Of a stretch of DNA of 64,000 nt, positions 46,754-58,009 are shown piece after piece. The stretch lies in the NCBI GenBank assembly GCA_018806985.1, contig JADANN010000404.1, positions 310,001-374,000 on the forward strand. Reading direction: 5' to 3'. The position numbers and the translations under genes are program-made. Each line of letters starts with the position of its first letter. Within the stretch, counting starts at the first letter, position 1. This DNA comes from Angiostrongylus vasorum. Taxonomy: Eukaryota; Nematoda; Chromadorea; Rhabditida; Metastrongylidae. Below the pieces are notes generated by a model that was not told the DNA's origin, ran no database searches, and saw only the letters and a list, made by a program, of their open reading frames with translations.

Positions 46754-47800
46754 GTCACGCTGGCTGCCGGCAGTGTGCCTGAGTGTAGTGCTGGCTTTCA
46801 GGGCTGCCGCGAACGGAGGCGTTCTGCGCTAACCTAGCTGCTTGTTGCAGAGCGAAGCCGCCATTTGACGGCTCGAATCCAACTCGCGGCAAGAAAAGAC
46901 GCAAATCCGATGGCTACTTCACATTCGTCTGACTTCGTCGTCCTCCTCATCCTGTCTTCGCATCGTCATCGTCGTGCGGTCAGACCGCTTTGTCCGACGA
47001 CCACCTCGTCGGCTACCACATCACCTCCTCTTCGCCATCGCGTTGCCATTTATTTGCTCGGATTTCGCCATCGTCCCGCTTTGCCATTCATCTCTATGTG
47101 TCATTCATTTACTTGGGTAATTTAACTATATTCTATTAATTCATATATTGGTTTAACCTAGCCGTTCGAGCTAAAGTGTGCCAAAGTGTTCGATGCTTTG
47201 CTTCACGATGTTACTATTATACCTAATCTTTCGATTAAAACGATATTGTCTCCAACACACCAACGGCAACGAACACGTTCCATTGTATTTACTACCATGA
47301 CCGCATGCCTTTCTAGAGTTCTAGTCATAAAATCTATTTTGAGATCGCGTTCGTGACTTTTTTCGAAACGGGTTTGCCAGAGAGAGTACCATTTTGTGAG
47401 ATGTCAATAATGTAATTCTCATGCGCTTTTGTCTGTACTTTTCCATATGTAAAGTGGAATGATCAGCGCTATGGATTAACTACTCTTAATATCCCCGAAT
47501 ATCATTGCAGACTGCCGAGCAGCACTCTTTCAACATTTTGTAGGATTAATACGGTCTTCCTCTATGTCGTTTGTAATAGGAAGCTGACTCTTTTCTTGCT
47601 GTCTGCCATCAAATCTAACTTTGCAATTAATCATCATTCTGAACACTCCAATGACATAAACGTTGTCACATCTATGCTCTTGTTGAAGTTTTATTTAATT
47701 GAAATTATTTCGTGCATTCTACATCGTTCACTGAAACGGTTGACGATGCAACCTTTGTGACCAAATGATACTTGGTTTTGGTGTTATATTTATAAATAAA
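46754..47800 (+). other. Likely innexin 3' UTR with AATAAA at 47795-47800
   Basis: From the innexin stop to the first AATAAA is about 1.04 kb without a recognised exon. The 46.75-47.1 kb part is GC-richer than the surroundings. The UTR assignment is inference from position. Confidence 0.35.
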
Positions 47801-47804
47801 ATGA

Positions 47805-48488
47805 CATCTTTAATATGACATATTTTCTTAGGGCATACCATAACTTTAACAAAGATTCTCTCAAGTTCTATTCCCACCTTAAATGCTCCATGCATAAAAC
47901 GTATTGCTTGGATAACGAGTAGTCCTGGTTTTGTGAGTGAACAACAGTTTCTGGATGGACGCTTTACATAGAAAATTCTGAAAACTATGTTTCAGTTTAA
48001 CAGAAGAGCCGTTCACAATTTAAACCCTTATCATTTCTGTCCTTCAATTCCTACCTTTCTATGAGCATACAGACATTTGAATATGACAGTATTTCATTAA
48101 GTGAATGAATCTTGTACATACAGAATTAAGAGGCCGATAATTGAAAAAGTACAGGCCTTTTAGGTTCATAGTTGTAAAGTTTTTACAAGACAGGCGTATA
48201 TTGCAATGTTCCGTGAGGGACTTCCATGTTATATTCAATACTACTATGAATGGGTTCAACAGACATTGGCATCTGGTTATTTTGTCCTCACCAACTGTCC
48301 TTAATGAGATGACATGATTTCCAACATTACGGTCAACAACTTCGCCTTCTGTTACATATGCATATTCGGTCTCTTCCTACAATCTTAATAAAAGTCAGTG
48401 CAAAAAGCCAAACGTGATCTGTTACTCACCATAATCGTTTTCTAATCAGTGAGACCGATCATTTGCTGCTCACAAAGAATGATGAACG
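47805..48488. other. Spacer, nothing recognised
   Basis: AT-rich; short frames on both strands only. Confidence 0.45.
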
Positions 48489-48503
48489 AAACTCACTCAA
48501 ATA

Positions 48504-48848
48504 CTTGATACTTGATACTTGAACGGCCCGTCCTCACTGCTTGTGCGGGTCCCAGCATAATCACCACTTTGGAGATTTACTGGTTAAACCATTGTCGTTC
48601 CCTGGAATCCCGAGATCAGCTGGCCAAAGTGTGCCACAGGTTGTCACCACCACAGGCAGTCACAGCCCTTGTGGATCAGAGGGAGATTTGCCACCGTGCG
48701 ACTTTGATACCAGGACGGTGGTGGATGCTGGTATTGGTTTACTCTTAGCTAGGCTTTCCTGATGGAAACACCGGGACTCCTTCTCAGCTTGGGAGACTCT
48801 GCCGGGAGACAAATCCCCCCGCTGTACATGGCAGTCCGACGCCCAGGA
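48504..48848. mobile_element. Family R3 repeat flanked by a 15-bp target-site duplication
   Basis: The repeat begins with three tandem CTTGATA-type units followed by ACGGCCCGTCC and ends GGCAGTCCGACGCCCAGG. AAACTCACTCAAATA occurs immediately before (48489-48503) and after (48849-48863). The duplication marks R3 as a retroposed element; the tandem units at one end look like its 3' tail, so the element is probably oriented on the minus strand. Confidence 0.75.
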
Positions 48849-48869
48849 AAACTCACTCAAATAAGAGAA

Positions 48870-49310
48870 TTACTCTGAAACGCGATCTAGATTCGCGAGT
48901 GCTAACGAGCGATTTGCTCCTCCTGTTTCTTTTCAGTTTTCAGATAACTAGAAATAATGCTTTAAGAGTTTTTTGCACCTTTGTGTTTTCAATTCTTGTC
49001 TTAGAATCTTGCTGAACTCATGCGATTCTCGTCTTTGCTGTTAAGGCAATTTGTGCAGTGCAAATGAAATGGAAAACTGGGATAGGAAATTTGAAATTCT
49101 TTGAAATACTGTTCTAGGCAAATACAGGCCGTAGAACCATAACGGTAACGATTTTGAAATCGCATTCATCATCATCGTGTTACGTCACAAGGTGGCAAAA
49201 ATCACTTTGATGCAGAGGTGGTGACTTCCTATGGTAATGGCAGAGGAAGACTGTGAGGTTGAGAGCTTGGAGCTTCGGGAGAAGTATCTTGTTAAACCGG
49301 ACGCATATCA
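48870..49310. other. Spacer, nothing recognised
   Basis: No exon or repeat recognised between the R3 and SINE-A copies. Confidence 0.45.
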
Positions 49311-49317
49311 CTTAATT

Positions 49318-49600
49318 AGAGGGCGCGTGTGGCGCTGTGGTCGGAGGTGCCCTGCAACACACGCGTGGAATCGATCCCGGCGCCCATGGCCCACCAAGCC
49401 TTCCATCCCTCCGAGGTCGGCAAATTGCTACCAGACTTGTTTGGGAGGATAGCGGCACTGGCTCGATACATCCGGTAGGCTTCCGCGATTCATTAGAAAG
49501 GCCGGATATTCATTCAATCACCTTCAACGATACTTAATGAAGTCGACTGCATGGCGTATCCCCAAGAGATTGATAAACGCCGAGAGCCTTACCCTTTTTT
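49318..49600 (+). mobile_element. SINE-A copy
   Basis: Head with GGCGCGTGTGGCGCTGTGG, box-B-like GGAATCGATCC, body CCAGACTTGTTTGGGAGGAT and tail after GATTGATAAACGCCG. No clear target-site duplication seen. Frames at 49231-49537 come from it. Confidence 0.75.
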
Positions 49601-49754
49601 ATATCCTTGCGGCTCCAAGATTCTTCCACATGCAGTGGGCTGCTTAAACTTCGAAGGAAATTATGAATTTAGCACATGGTAAACTTGTTTGGAAAAAAGT
49701 ATTTTGTGGTAAAAAAAATCATGCTTTAGTCACAACAACTGCGACTGCATTAAA

Positions 49755-49910
49755 CAACATTTTTTAAAGAAGGTCAAACATCTTCAAACAGCAGCCGAAT
49801 CCACACGCAAATCCGAAGACTTTCGTGAATGGTGGATGCGAGAAAACGAAAAGAGTGAGGGGATACGCACCGTGTGTAGTGTTGCATGGCGTAAAATGAA
49901 ATAAATATGC
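49755..49910 (+). repeat. Family D fragment
   Basis: Reads CAAACAGCAGCCGAATCCACACG and GAATGGTGGATGCGAGAAAACG, matching the central part of D copies at 56050 and 61455. Confidence 0.55.
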
Positions 49911-50029
49911 GAACTATTAATAGGCATTATCACTATAGTAGTAACAATGTCGAAGACAAAGTCGCAATGTTCTATACCAACTCTGAAAAAGTCTTGCAGA
50001 GAAGACCATATATTTTTTAATGTCATCAT

Positions 50030-51385
50030 TGGGTTAACTTTAAGATTGTACTCACAGAAACGCCTGAAGAAAGTCACATTTGAGCCCACGAAATAAAAGG
50101 AACGAGCAGATTGATGTGCAGACGGCGTATATTACGACACTAAAACCATCCATGGTAACTTGCATTTCCAGAAGTTACACTCTTAACACTCGACTTGGGA
50201 ATCTCAGTGAAGAGTACAGTTACGCAACAGACCACAGACCATGCCATAGTAGACCACCAATAGTAGCTCGAAGGTTTACGTAACCGATGTCGCCATTATT
50301 CAAATATCCTGCACCTGGTCAGACCATTGTCCCCTTCGCGCAAGGTCCCTTTTCTCGCAAACAAGAGAGAAAGCCGCTAATTTCAAAAAAAAAGTCCTAA
50401 AACCGCAGCAGACTAAGATTTACTCAGTCCATTAGTCCGCTCTTGGGAAGATGCAATTTTTTGATAAAATCGATGAAGAACAGACCGGCTTATTCATCTT
50501 ATATTCTTATCTTCAATTAGCGCTATTAAATATGAGAGCTAGAAGGACGAAGAGAACCAAGAGACATCGGTTCTCAGAAGCATTCGAGCTGATACGCAAT
50601 GGAATAGCAAGAGCTGCAGGCAACTGTCAACTCACAACCGAACTTGCAAAACAGTGCAGAAAGGCAACAAAAGAAGATCTTAAAGAGAGAAGAGCAACAG
50701 TTATGATCGAAGTTGCAGAGGCTGGGAAGAGTATTCGCAACGCCCAACGAAACGTCGCCAATTACAAAACCAAGATAATTGTAATCCGACGCCCAGACCA
50801 TGGAGTTATAGCGTCCAGAAATACAGTGGCGAAAATCATTTACAATTACAGGTCGGATCTCTTCAACAGCCACACTTTCGTTCCCTCATATGAAATAAGG
50901 GAGGAAGGGCATGTCGTACTACCGCTTCTCCCTTCCGAAATCTGACATGCTATTTCGTTGGTGAAGAGTCGAACGGCACAAGGTCCGAACATGATAAGAT
51001 CTGAATACCTGAAGAGCCTTCTGCCAGTCATGGAAGTCTCTGATAGTCAGGGTGTCCCTCCTGGGTATATAAAGATTCTTCGTGAGGTATACAAAGATTT
51101 CGCAACCAAGATGTCACCATTCTACAGCAGTATTAACATTGACGTCAAAAGAGTGGTTAGACCACAGGATGCCACCCCATCAAAATTATTTACCGCAACC
51201 CACGAAAATGTCGTGCGAACACTGGAATGGGACAAAATGGGAGCGAGAATCGTTGTTCGGCAGTTGCACCACCTTCGCTTTGCTGATGTCATCGTTCCCA
51301 TAACATAAAGCAAGTGCCAGCCGCAGCGAATGCTAGCACAAATCGGCGACGGACCTTGACAATATAAAGCTACAGTCGAAATCAT
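50030..51385 (+). mobile_element. RTE LINE fragment (endonuclease end to RT), dead
   Basis: Same family as 8290-11430. Visible parts are the linker between domains (KRHRFSEAFELIRNGIARAA, about 50560), FNSHTFVPSYEIREEGHV (about 50860) and the RT end LHHLRFADVIVPIT (about 51270), where the FADD box reads FADV. The RT fingers are largely deleted between about 51030 and 51050. Antisense frames are shadows. Confidence 0.8.
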
Positions 51386-51409
51386 GTTGTCTTAACCTTT
51401 CTTCACCGT

Positions 51410-51500
51410 CTATGCTTTTTTTCGCGGTAGAGAAATATATGTCCCACCATCCTTGTGGTTGTATTTCAAATGGTATCTTGCTAGGGAAAAAAAGTGTACG
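51410..51500 (-). repeat. Family B end fragment
   Basis: Short inverted piece (CACCATCCTTGTGGTTGTATTTC, then a GTAGTAGGCAG-like segment), the outer end of family B. Confidence 0.45.
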
Positions 51501-51509
51501 CAGTAAATG

Positions 51510-52310
51510 AAAGTTGAGGCATCCTAGAATGGTTGTGGAGTCTCTATTATGCCGGTGGCTTTGAATACATTCGCGTTTCTTGTTTGTTTGGTTGAAAGTT
51601 TTTCAGGTGATTAATACGATTATGAACGAACGAAAGCGCCCAAACTATGCTTGCGGAATATGCATACGGCAGTTGAAACTCAGGAAGTTCATCTCCAGAA
51701 TCCGCCTTTGTTTCAGTGCCAGTATGTAACCGCCATCATTCTGGCAGGGATCCATAATATCACAGTCGACCACTGCCAAAAATCAAGCTTTATTGTCCAC
51801 ATGAGAAGTGTTGACAGGAGTTTTAAATGTTGAGAAGATAAAACTAAGAAATCTAGCGGAATTAGTGAAATAAAAAAACTTCTGGCTTATAAGATTAGCG
51901 AATACGCATACAAACCATACCAACCAGGAAGCAGACCGACAAGTAGTTATTTATTATTCTAGAAGTTCAATTTTTATTGTTCCTTATAAGATGCGAACTG
52001 CGAGTTCACGTTTGAGTACTTGGAACGAAGCAGTTGGGGAGCATTGGAGCAACACCACCGTCGTCCTCCTTTTTAATTATTGAGAATATGGGTGCATTCG
52101 TCAACAGATTGTATGATTGAAAAGTCGTCAGAAAGAGGGTTTGGATGTGGTAGATAGTCATTCCATTTTCAATTCTAGATCAGTTTTCTGGGCAGTCTTT
52201 AATTATTCTACAGTTGCTGCGTTGTGCCTTAACCATAATTCCGGCGTCATTTATGTTCCAAAACATGGTAGGGGAACACGTTGTCGTGGAAAACTTCATG
52301 TACTCAAATA
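51510..52310. other. No firm gene
   Basis: Open stretches on the plus strand near 51658-51833 and 52150-52370 have partly coding-like composition but no convincing splice partners. Confidence 0.4.
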
Positions 52311-52319
52311 CTTGCAGGA

Positions 52320-52860
52320 TGTTTTTACTTTTTATTTTCTGCCTATTGCAATTTCTACGGCAGGGTATTAAGTGAAATACAAGCTTGCTGAGATATTTAC
52401 AAAACTCCGGACCGCAGTTGTCTGCGGTGGGGAACGAACGCGCTATTACCCTTACCTATTACCGAAGGACCTGCATGGTGCGGTGGTGAACGCGTTAACC
52501 CCCGGAAACGGTAATTGCGCTTTCGTTCCCCACTGCAGACACCTGCAGTCCGGAGTTTTGCAAATATCTCAGCAATATTGTGGTTGTATTTCGCTTAATA
52601 CCCTGTCGTAAAATTGTAGTAGGCAGGAAATAAAAAGTAAAAACTATATGATTTCAACTATTGCCTCAGCTTAAGTGGGTTTAATGCCAATGTGGGCTCC
52701 TCAGATCAATCTCGTTGACGGGTGATTGCTGATGGCGCTGATCGATAGAACTAACTGAAGGGCAGGCGAGACAAATGACCCGCATGGTGTGGTGGTGAAC
52801 GCGTCAGCTCCTGCAAAGGGTAATAGCGCGTTCGTTCCTCACCGCAGACACTTTCAAGAT
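52320..52860. repeat. Family B: palindrome plus a further inverted copy
   Basis: Arms 52325-52470 and 52475-52650 are inverted copies (CAAAACTCCGGACCGCAG and CTGCAGTCCGGAGTTTTG). A third, partial copy follows (52660-52860: GACCCGCATGGTGTGGTGG, then GCGCGTTCGTTCCTCACC). The box-A-like GGTGTGGTGGTGAACGCG and box-B-like GCGTTCGTTCC give it a tRNA-like look. Confidence 0.7.
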
Positions 52861-52864
52861 GCTT

Positions 52865-53008
52865 GACGCAATTGAATTTTACTAGGACAAATTGTCTTCT
52901 GTTGAAATATTCTTCACGGACACCTACACATCTGTCCAGTGACATGGTATCGCTTATTTTTTCCTCCTGAATTTGCAGAATTCGATTACATAAAATCTTC
53001 AACAACAT
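52865..53008 (-). CDS. Possible exon cut by a family B element
   Basis: The minus-strand frame reads MLLKILCNRILQIQEEKISD, TMSLDRCVGVREEYFNRRQF, VLVKFNCVKHLE up to the B copy at 52860. Composition is coding-like. A CTGCAAATTCAG acceptor and a GTAGGT donor lie inside it, so the true exon may be shorter. Confidence 0.25.
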
Positions 53009-53307
53009 AGCTTTAATCTTTTGGAATAAAATGCTTAATCACATGTCCGCCCAGTAGTTTACTATTTCGAGGGTGGAGATGTTCTTGGGTGTCACTCAGT
53101 GATGCAATACAACAATTATTAACTTCTCAGCAATCTTTTCCTATCTTCTGAGAAGTTCGACATTTCTATCAGTATGAACAAAGCAGAGTGAACTAATGTT
53201 AAGAATCATTGAGGTCCTAATAGCAGTCTAGTAATATACCTACTGGCGCCCACGATCTCAGATTGGTTTAGTACACTTACTCCTGCACATAAAAAAAAGC
53301 CAAAACG

Positions 53308-53559
53308 CTAATAAACCAACAAATCGGCCCCACTAATATGAACATTTGGCACTCTGGCCAATGATGAGACAACCAGTGAGAGACGATTTAGGAGAAGATA
53401 GTACATGGTGGCAAAGTAGAACCGTCCACTGAAATTAATGACTGGAGTGATAGAGCCGAACAACGATAGGAAAGTTTTCAATAAAAAAGATAAATGGGAA
53501 TATGGATAAACATGCTGAGCTCCTGCGCACATTTCACCTGTTGCACACATGTCTCTCAT
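53308..53559 (-). CDS. ORF of 83 codons, membrane-protein-like, unrecognised
   Basis: ATG-started, ending in TAG. Hydrophobic stretches (SFLLKTFLSLFGSITPVINF, ATMYYLLLNRLSLVV) resemble a fragment of a nematode seven-helix chemoreceptor, the LNR motif recalling the end of helix 3. A good acceptor (CATTAATTTCAG) lies inside the frame, so the 3' half may be an exon. Family placement is a guess. Confidence 0.25.
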   Translation of the reverse strand: MRDMCATGEMCAGAQHVYPYSHLSFLLKTFLSLFGSITPVINFSGRFYFATMYYLLLNRLSLVVSSLARVPNVHISGADLLVY

Positions 53560-53609
53560 GTAAATCTCTCATTGAGAAGAGGCACGACAAGATCAATTCA
53601 TTTGCTAGT

Positions 53610-53780
53610 AAACAGGAGATAGTGCTTCAGTGATAAGCACTTCGGTGGCATCATTCTCTACTGCAATTGATCAATGTCGTAGGTTTGAAATGATTCCGCC
53701 ACAAGCTGGAAACGAATCCTCATCGCCACCTAGGAATAAAGTCAAGTGGCGCATAATGATAACAAAAGGTTTGATCCTTA
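53610..53780 (+). repeat. tRNA-like SINE fragment (third type)
   Basis: Box-A-like AGTGCTTCAGTGATAAGC and box-B-like GTAGGTTTGAAATGATTCC are present, followed by GCCACAAGCTGG and a CAAGTGGCGCATAATG tail. Too diverged for a tRNA gene. Confidence 0.35.
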
Positions 53781-53799
53781 GTGGAAACCACGTCTGAAA

Positions 53800-55090
53800 G
53801 AAAAAAATCTCCTAGCACTTATTGAATGGCCGTCGAAAAACTTGCAAACTGTGCTAACTACCTCATTTCATCTCTCGAGAAGTCTACACCTCTGTGATAA
53901 CCGAGAATTTGCTCGAGATCACAAGAAATCTGGGATGAGATTTGATTGTTATGCATATTTCGAAGTATGTCAATAACAATGACAACAACAGCAATGAAAA
54001 AGCAATTTAAGGAAAAGGGGGCTGGAACCTAAGCCATTCATGAAGACAGGTCATAAATTCATCCAATCATCCCACTAAGTGCTTCCCATATTCGCTAATC
54101 ATGTCATTTTCGATGCACAATAAGAAACCTCCTGAAATCACTGTGGTCTTTGAAGTTTCTGTTCACATTTTTATCTAATCATTAAGCTCCTATCAGGCTA
54201 CAAATTGCACCGTAACGCTATTAAGTGTCATCGCTTATCCTATACTTTTTCTCATTCTAAAGCATAAAACAAAGGATATTTTCGTGATGTGAACAACAGG
54301 ACGAAACTGACCGACATCGCAAATGCTTCGTACTGCTCTCAATTTCATACAGTATTGGTTACAACGCTCTCTCCAACTAACTCCGTCCAGTAGAACTGAA
54401 TTCGTTTTTTAAGTTTGTCTGTGCACTTCCAAGTTTATAATTATTTGCTCCTCCAGCGAGCCCTGAGATCGACATCCTACATGGCTACTGGATGCAAATG
54501 AATCATTTGACCAACCAGGTTTCTGGTAGTGATTCTGCCGCATGGATCATATTCAAGTGGTCCTTATTGCTGTAAATGTCTCACCAAGTACCACTCTCAT
54601 GCTTTTGAAACTGATACTGTTAGGTCAATAATCGTCGATCAGGTTGTGGTTTCTTCGTGTAAATGAACTTTCTCCGAATTAAAGTATAAATAGGCGACTT
54701 ATATACTGCTGTGATCTCGACACCCTATTCCCCAATCGAGAAGTGGATCCCATAAGACAAAACTATTCCATCAAACCTGTCCCAGACTATCGCTCTTTAA
54801 TTTTCAACTAGACCTGAGATCCTTTCACTTTTCCTTCCTACAGAAGCACCCACGCTTCTTTTCTTATCGAGAATTCGCGACGGAAGTGAGTTTTAAAAGC
54901 GAGAAGCCAACGTTAAGATCCAGCCAGGACCATTCAGAAAATAAATTTATTGCACTGTTGTTCTCTTATTCTTCTTCGAAATGCTTGAAAAAATCTCCCA
55001 TTCAATTAACAAATTAGATTTAATCTATATCTATGGACCAGGCTCCTCCCTCCCCAAAATACCCCTCGTCAGCTACCTGTTGGTCCACAA
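53800..55090. other. About 1.3 kb with no supported gene
   Basis: AT-rich, no repeat family recognised, only short frames. Confidence 0.45.
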
Positions 55091-55103
55091 GGCAGTTTTT
55101 TTT

Positions 55104-55692
55104 GGGGGGGGCCTGGTTCGTTGCCGCGACTACCGTAACCCTCGGCGCGTCTGTTGCGTTTTTTTGAGGCGTTTTAGGGGGTTCCGGCGACTTCTCCGCT
55201 AGTAGTGACAGCAGGTTGGTAACAGGCTTAGGCTTAGTCGGAGTTTCGACGATCCGACGACTTTTCGAGATTTTCGACTTTTGGCATTTTTCGAGATTTC
55301 GGCATTTTTGCGCTTTTCAAGGTTTCGACGACTTTAAGGGGTTTTGGCGAGTGAATAAAATTGTGCCACTTTGTTGCGATGTGCCACTTCTGCTCCCCCT
55401 AAGGCTCAGACCAGAGCCTCGTGGAACGTCTTGCCGCGTTTTCCCGTTGTTTCGGCGATTTTCCGACTCGCGGCCGAAAAACTCGTCCGCGCCGCAATGA
55501 GTGTTTGACAGTAGTGACAGCCGGCTGAATATAGCGGAAACCGAGCGAAAACCGCGTTCGGAGGCGTTTTATAGCGTCGGGACGGACAACTCGTCCACTT
55601 AGAGTGGGCGGTCGTTTTTTGCGTTTTCTCGCTTAAAACGCGTTTTAGGGCGATTTCCTGGCGCGGAACCCCCACCACGCCCCCCACCCCCC
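55104..55692. repeat. GC-rich island with G-run and C-run ends
   Basis: It begins with GGGGGGGGCCTGGTTCGTTG and ends with C-runs (CCCCCCACCCCCCAC) preceded by GGCGCGGAACCCCCACC, so the ends are roughly inverted. Inside are many TTTTCGAGATTTCGGC-like degenerate units and a direct repeat of AGTAGTGACAGC (55200 and 55513). Base composition differs sharply from both flanks. Frames in it are an effect of composition. It may be a mobile element or a satellite-like block. Confidence 0.5.
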
Positions 55693-55699
55693 ACTGGAA

Positions 55700-56040
55700 G
55701 CTGATCGCGTTATCGCAATTTTAGATTTGCTTTGTTCATTTAAACAAAGGGCAGTTTTATCATAGCAAAAACCGACGTATCGATCAATTTAATAGTTTAT
55801 TTTTTGAACAGACACGAGAAAGAAAGTATTAATTTACTGATGAATGTCCAACTTAATAGAAAGTCGGTGCTCAGAACTATTACATGACGTGCCACCAGGC
55901 ATCGAAATCTATGCTAAAATGAGTGTTGTTCAGCAATGTTTTAAAGCGTTCTGACAGCATACTGTTCGTAAAGCATCCGATTGCAAAAAAAACATATTTG
56001 GACGTATTGAGTCGAATTTTCCATTAACTACAGGCTAATT
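55700..56040. other. Spacer, nothing recognised
   Basis: AT-rich sequence without exon-like or repeat structure. Confidence 0.45.
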
Positions 56041-56049
56041 TTTTCTACT

Positions 56050-56260
56050 GGGAACGCTCCAGCTCGGCTATCTCAGGACTCCAGAGAAAACTGCTCGACC
56101 AACATTCCACGACATTCAAGATGAAATGAAAATCCTGAGGCGGCAACCGAAGCCACACGTAAAGTTGGAAGGTCTTCGTGGACAATGGATGCGAGGAAAC
56201 GAATCGAATGTGAGAAGTAGTGGGATCCGCAAAGTAGACATGATGACGAGTCATGTAAAA
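56050..56260 (+). repeat. Family D copy
   Basis: Reads GCTCGGCTATCTCAGGACTC, GGCAACCGAAGCCACACG, GGTCTTCGTGGACAATGGATG and GTGGGATCCGCAAAGTAGAC, closely matching the inverted copy at 61455-61660. Confidence 0.65.
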
Positions 56261-56549
56261 TAAAAATGAATAAAAAAATTGTCTGCAAGGAATGTTAACT
56301 ATTTATCGTGTTTAACTTTCTACCCTTATAATCACCACGGGCTGCACTTACTTTGATACGCGTGCGTCGGCTGAAGTGTCTCTTATCTTTCAAACCAAAT
56401 GCACTTATTCCATTCGACCAAAACGCCATCTCATTCTACGTAATATGCTTGCTTTGATAAAAAAAGTTCATATAATTGTCAAGTGTTGAGACAATATCCA
56501 TTAGTTGTATTATTAAAATAATTCTTAACATCAGCTGCATGTCAATATC

Positions 56550-56840
56550 ATGGACTTCTTCAATAATCTTTCACATCAGAAATTATTACCAGAGATAGAT
56601 TTAAGCTCAGCTCTAAACCCCATTACGACCAAAAAAGCGATATTACCGTTTTCACATGCGATCCCGTTAACCATCGAGTCATTCGAGCGAGCACCAAGAA
56701 CGTCTTCATTCTTTCTCGGCATATATCTGAGCTACTCTATGCAGTCCACTTGTTCGCAGGGCACAAACAGAGCCGTGGGTACTGTGGAAATTCTTTGTTC
56801 GCTATTTTTTGTCCGTATTCACAAATACGCGAAACTATAA
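56550..56840 (+). CDS. ORF of 96 codons, unrecognised
   Basis: ATG-started (MDFFNNLSHQKLLPEIDLSS ... ESFERAPRTSSFFLGIYLSY), ending in TAA just before a SINE-A copy. A minus-strand exon reading over the same bases (FLVLARMTRWLTGSHVKT before GTAATA) is an equal alternative. No acceptor or poly(A) support. Confidence 0.22.
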   Translation: MDFFNNLSHQKLLPEIDLSSALNPITTKKAILPFSHAIPLTIESFERAPRTSSFFLGIYLSYSMQSTCSQGTNRAVGTVEILCSLFFVRIHKYAKL

Positions 56841-56847
56841 AAAAAAG

Positions 56848-57113
56848 GGTAAAGCTCTCGGCGTTGATCAATCCCTGAGGGATGCGTCATGCATTCGACT
56901 TCATTAAGCATCGTTTGAAGGTGACTGAAAGCATATCTTGCCTTTACAATGAGTCGCAGTGGCCTACCGATGTATCGAGCTACCATCCTCCCAGACAAGT
57001 CTGGTACCAATGCTGACCTCGGATGGATGGAAGGCTTGGTGGGCCGTGGGCGCGGGGATCGATTCCACGTGTGTGTCGCGCGGTGCCCTCAACCACTGCG
57101 CCACGCGCGTCCT
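56848..57113 (-). mobile_element. SINE-A copy
   Basis: Inverted full-length copy: GGCGTTGATCAATCCCTGAG at the tail, CTACCGATGTATCGAGC in the body, GGGGATCGATTCCACG (box B inverted) and CACTGCGCCACGCGCGTCC (box A inverted). Confidence 0.75.
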
Positions 57114-57253
57114 ACGCGATACTCTGTCATAGTATAATTTACTATTAGATGCCAAACTCTTCCTCAGCATTGGTTGCTTTACGGTGACGATGAATCGCAC
57201 AACGCATTTACATAGGCAGAAATTAATTCCTTCTACGATGAAGTAGTGAACGA

Positions 57254-57413
57254 ATGAGTGGAAGGACTGCGGGGACTAACATGGAGGATTCCTCAACAAA
57301 GTCTGAGAAATCGTTAGCAAGCATTGATAAGAAGGCGACACCTGAGAAGAAATTGCTTAGTACTCTAGCAATTCATTTCCGCAGATTCAGCACTATTTCA
57401 TTCCCAACTCTGA
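57254..57413 (+). CDS. Probable first exon, unrecognised gene
   Basis: ATG about 40 bases after a TTTACATAGGCAG acceptor. Reads MSGRTAGTNMEDSSTKSEKS, LASIDKKATPEKKLLSTLAI and on; the Lys/Ser/Glu-rich start is strongly coding-like and would be a disordered, cytosolic or nuclear N-terminus. The exon end is uncertain: a GTCGTT at 57414 is a poor donor and the frame stops at a TAG (57434-57436). Confidence 0.38.
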
Positions 57414-57538
57414 GGTCGTTTTGCTATCTAAGTTAGCTGCCTCATTTGGCCTCACGTGAGACGTTCCACTAGATAACGGAGCGGCAAGCAATGACTCGGC
57501 AAAGGCCGATACATTAACGTGGACAACATGCTGTGGCC

Positions 57539-57740
57539 TTAAATGTACCCCATATCCTTATCTAATCGGATTTCATTACTCGGTTGACCTGGGAAGTATA
57601 ACCTGTAATTAAACGACCTATTAATTTTCCTATTTGATCCTAGTTTGAACACATGGTCAGCCCTAACATATCTTGTTTTCGATGCATCTTCTTGCATCCA
57701 TCGCCCACTGCCTTCGGATTTTGCGTAGGTGTTCGGCTGG
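57539..57740 (-). CDS. Probable terminal exon, unrecognised
   Basis: After an AAAATTGTTAATTAG acceptor the frame is open for 66 residues to TAA: NTYAKSEGSGRWMQEDASK, TRYVRADHVFKLGSNRKIN, RSFNYRLYFPGQPSNEIRL. Basic, mixed composition and no hydrophobic segment. The preceding exon must end in phase 2 and was not found. Confidence 0.35.
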
Positions 57741-57779
57741 CTAATTAACAATTTTTGTCTTTGTCACTGATGCCGTTGA

Positions 57780-58007
57780 ATGTCTGTTGTATTGATTTAT
57801 CCTGCAATTCTGAGGGTAGCAAGGAAATTTCGTGGGTTAGAGGGAGCTTTTCCAAGTGACATTCGATACAAATCTGTCTACACCGGAGGGATTATGAGTC
57901 TGATTCGCTCGTGGTGCCACGTCGAACCAGTAGCTGCGATCCTCTTACACGGCATCTCTAGTATCTACAATTTCCGCTCTCTTTGTGATTACATTACGAA
58001 GCTGTAA
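57780..58007 (+). CDS. ORF of 75 codons, unrecognised
   Basis: ATG-started and ending in TAA: MSVVLIYPAILRVARKFRGL, EGAFPSDIRYKSVYTGGIMS, VEPVAAILLHGISSIYNFRS. Coding-like. It could be an exon of the gene beginning at 57254, but no splice joins them clearly. It ends at the edge of a family B element. Confidence 0.28.
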   Translation: MSVVLIYPAILRVARKFRGLEGAFPSDIRYKSVYTGGIMSLIRSWCHVEPVAAILLHGISSIYNFRSLCDYITKL

Positions 58008-58009
58008 CC

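Noticed and set aside
50574..50873. 99-codon minus-strand frame
   Set aside because: Shadow of the RTE coding strand.
55216..55687. Two 90-plus-codon frames on opposite strands
   Set aside because: Open because of the high GC content of the island; arginine- and proline-rich on both strands.
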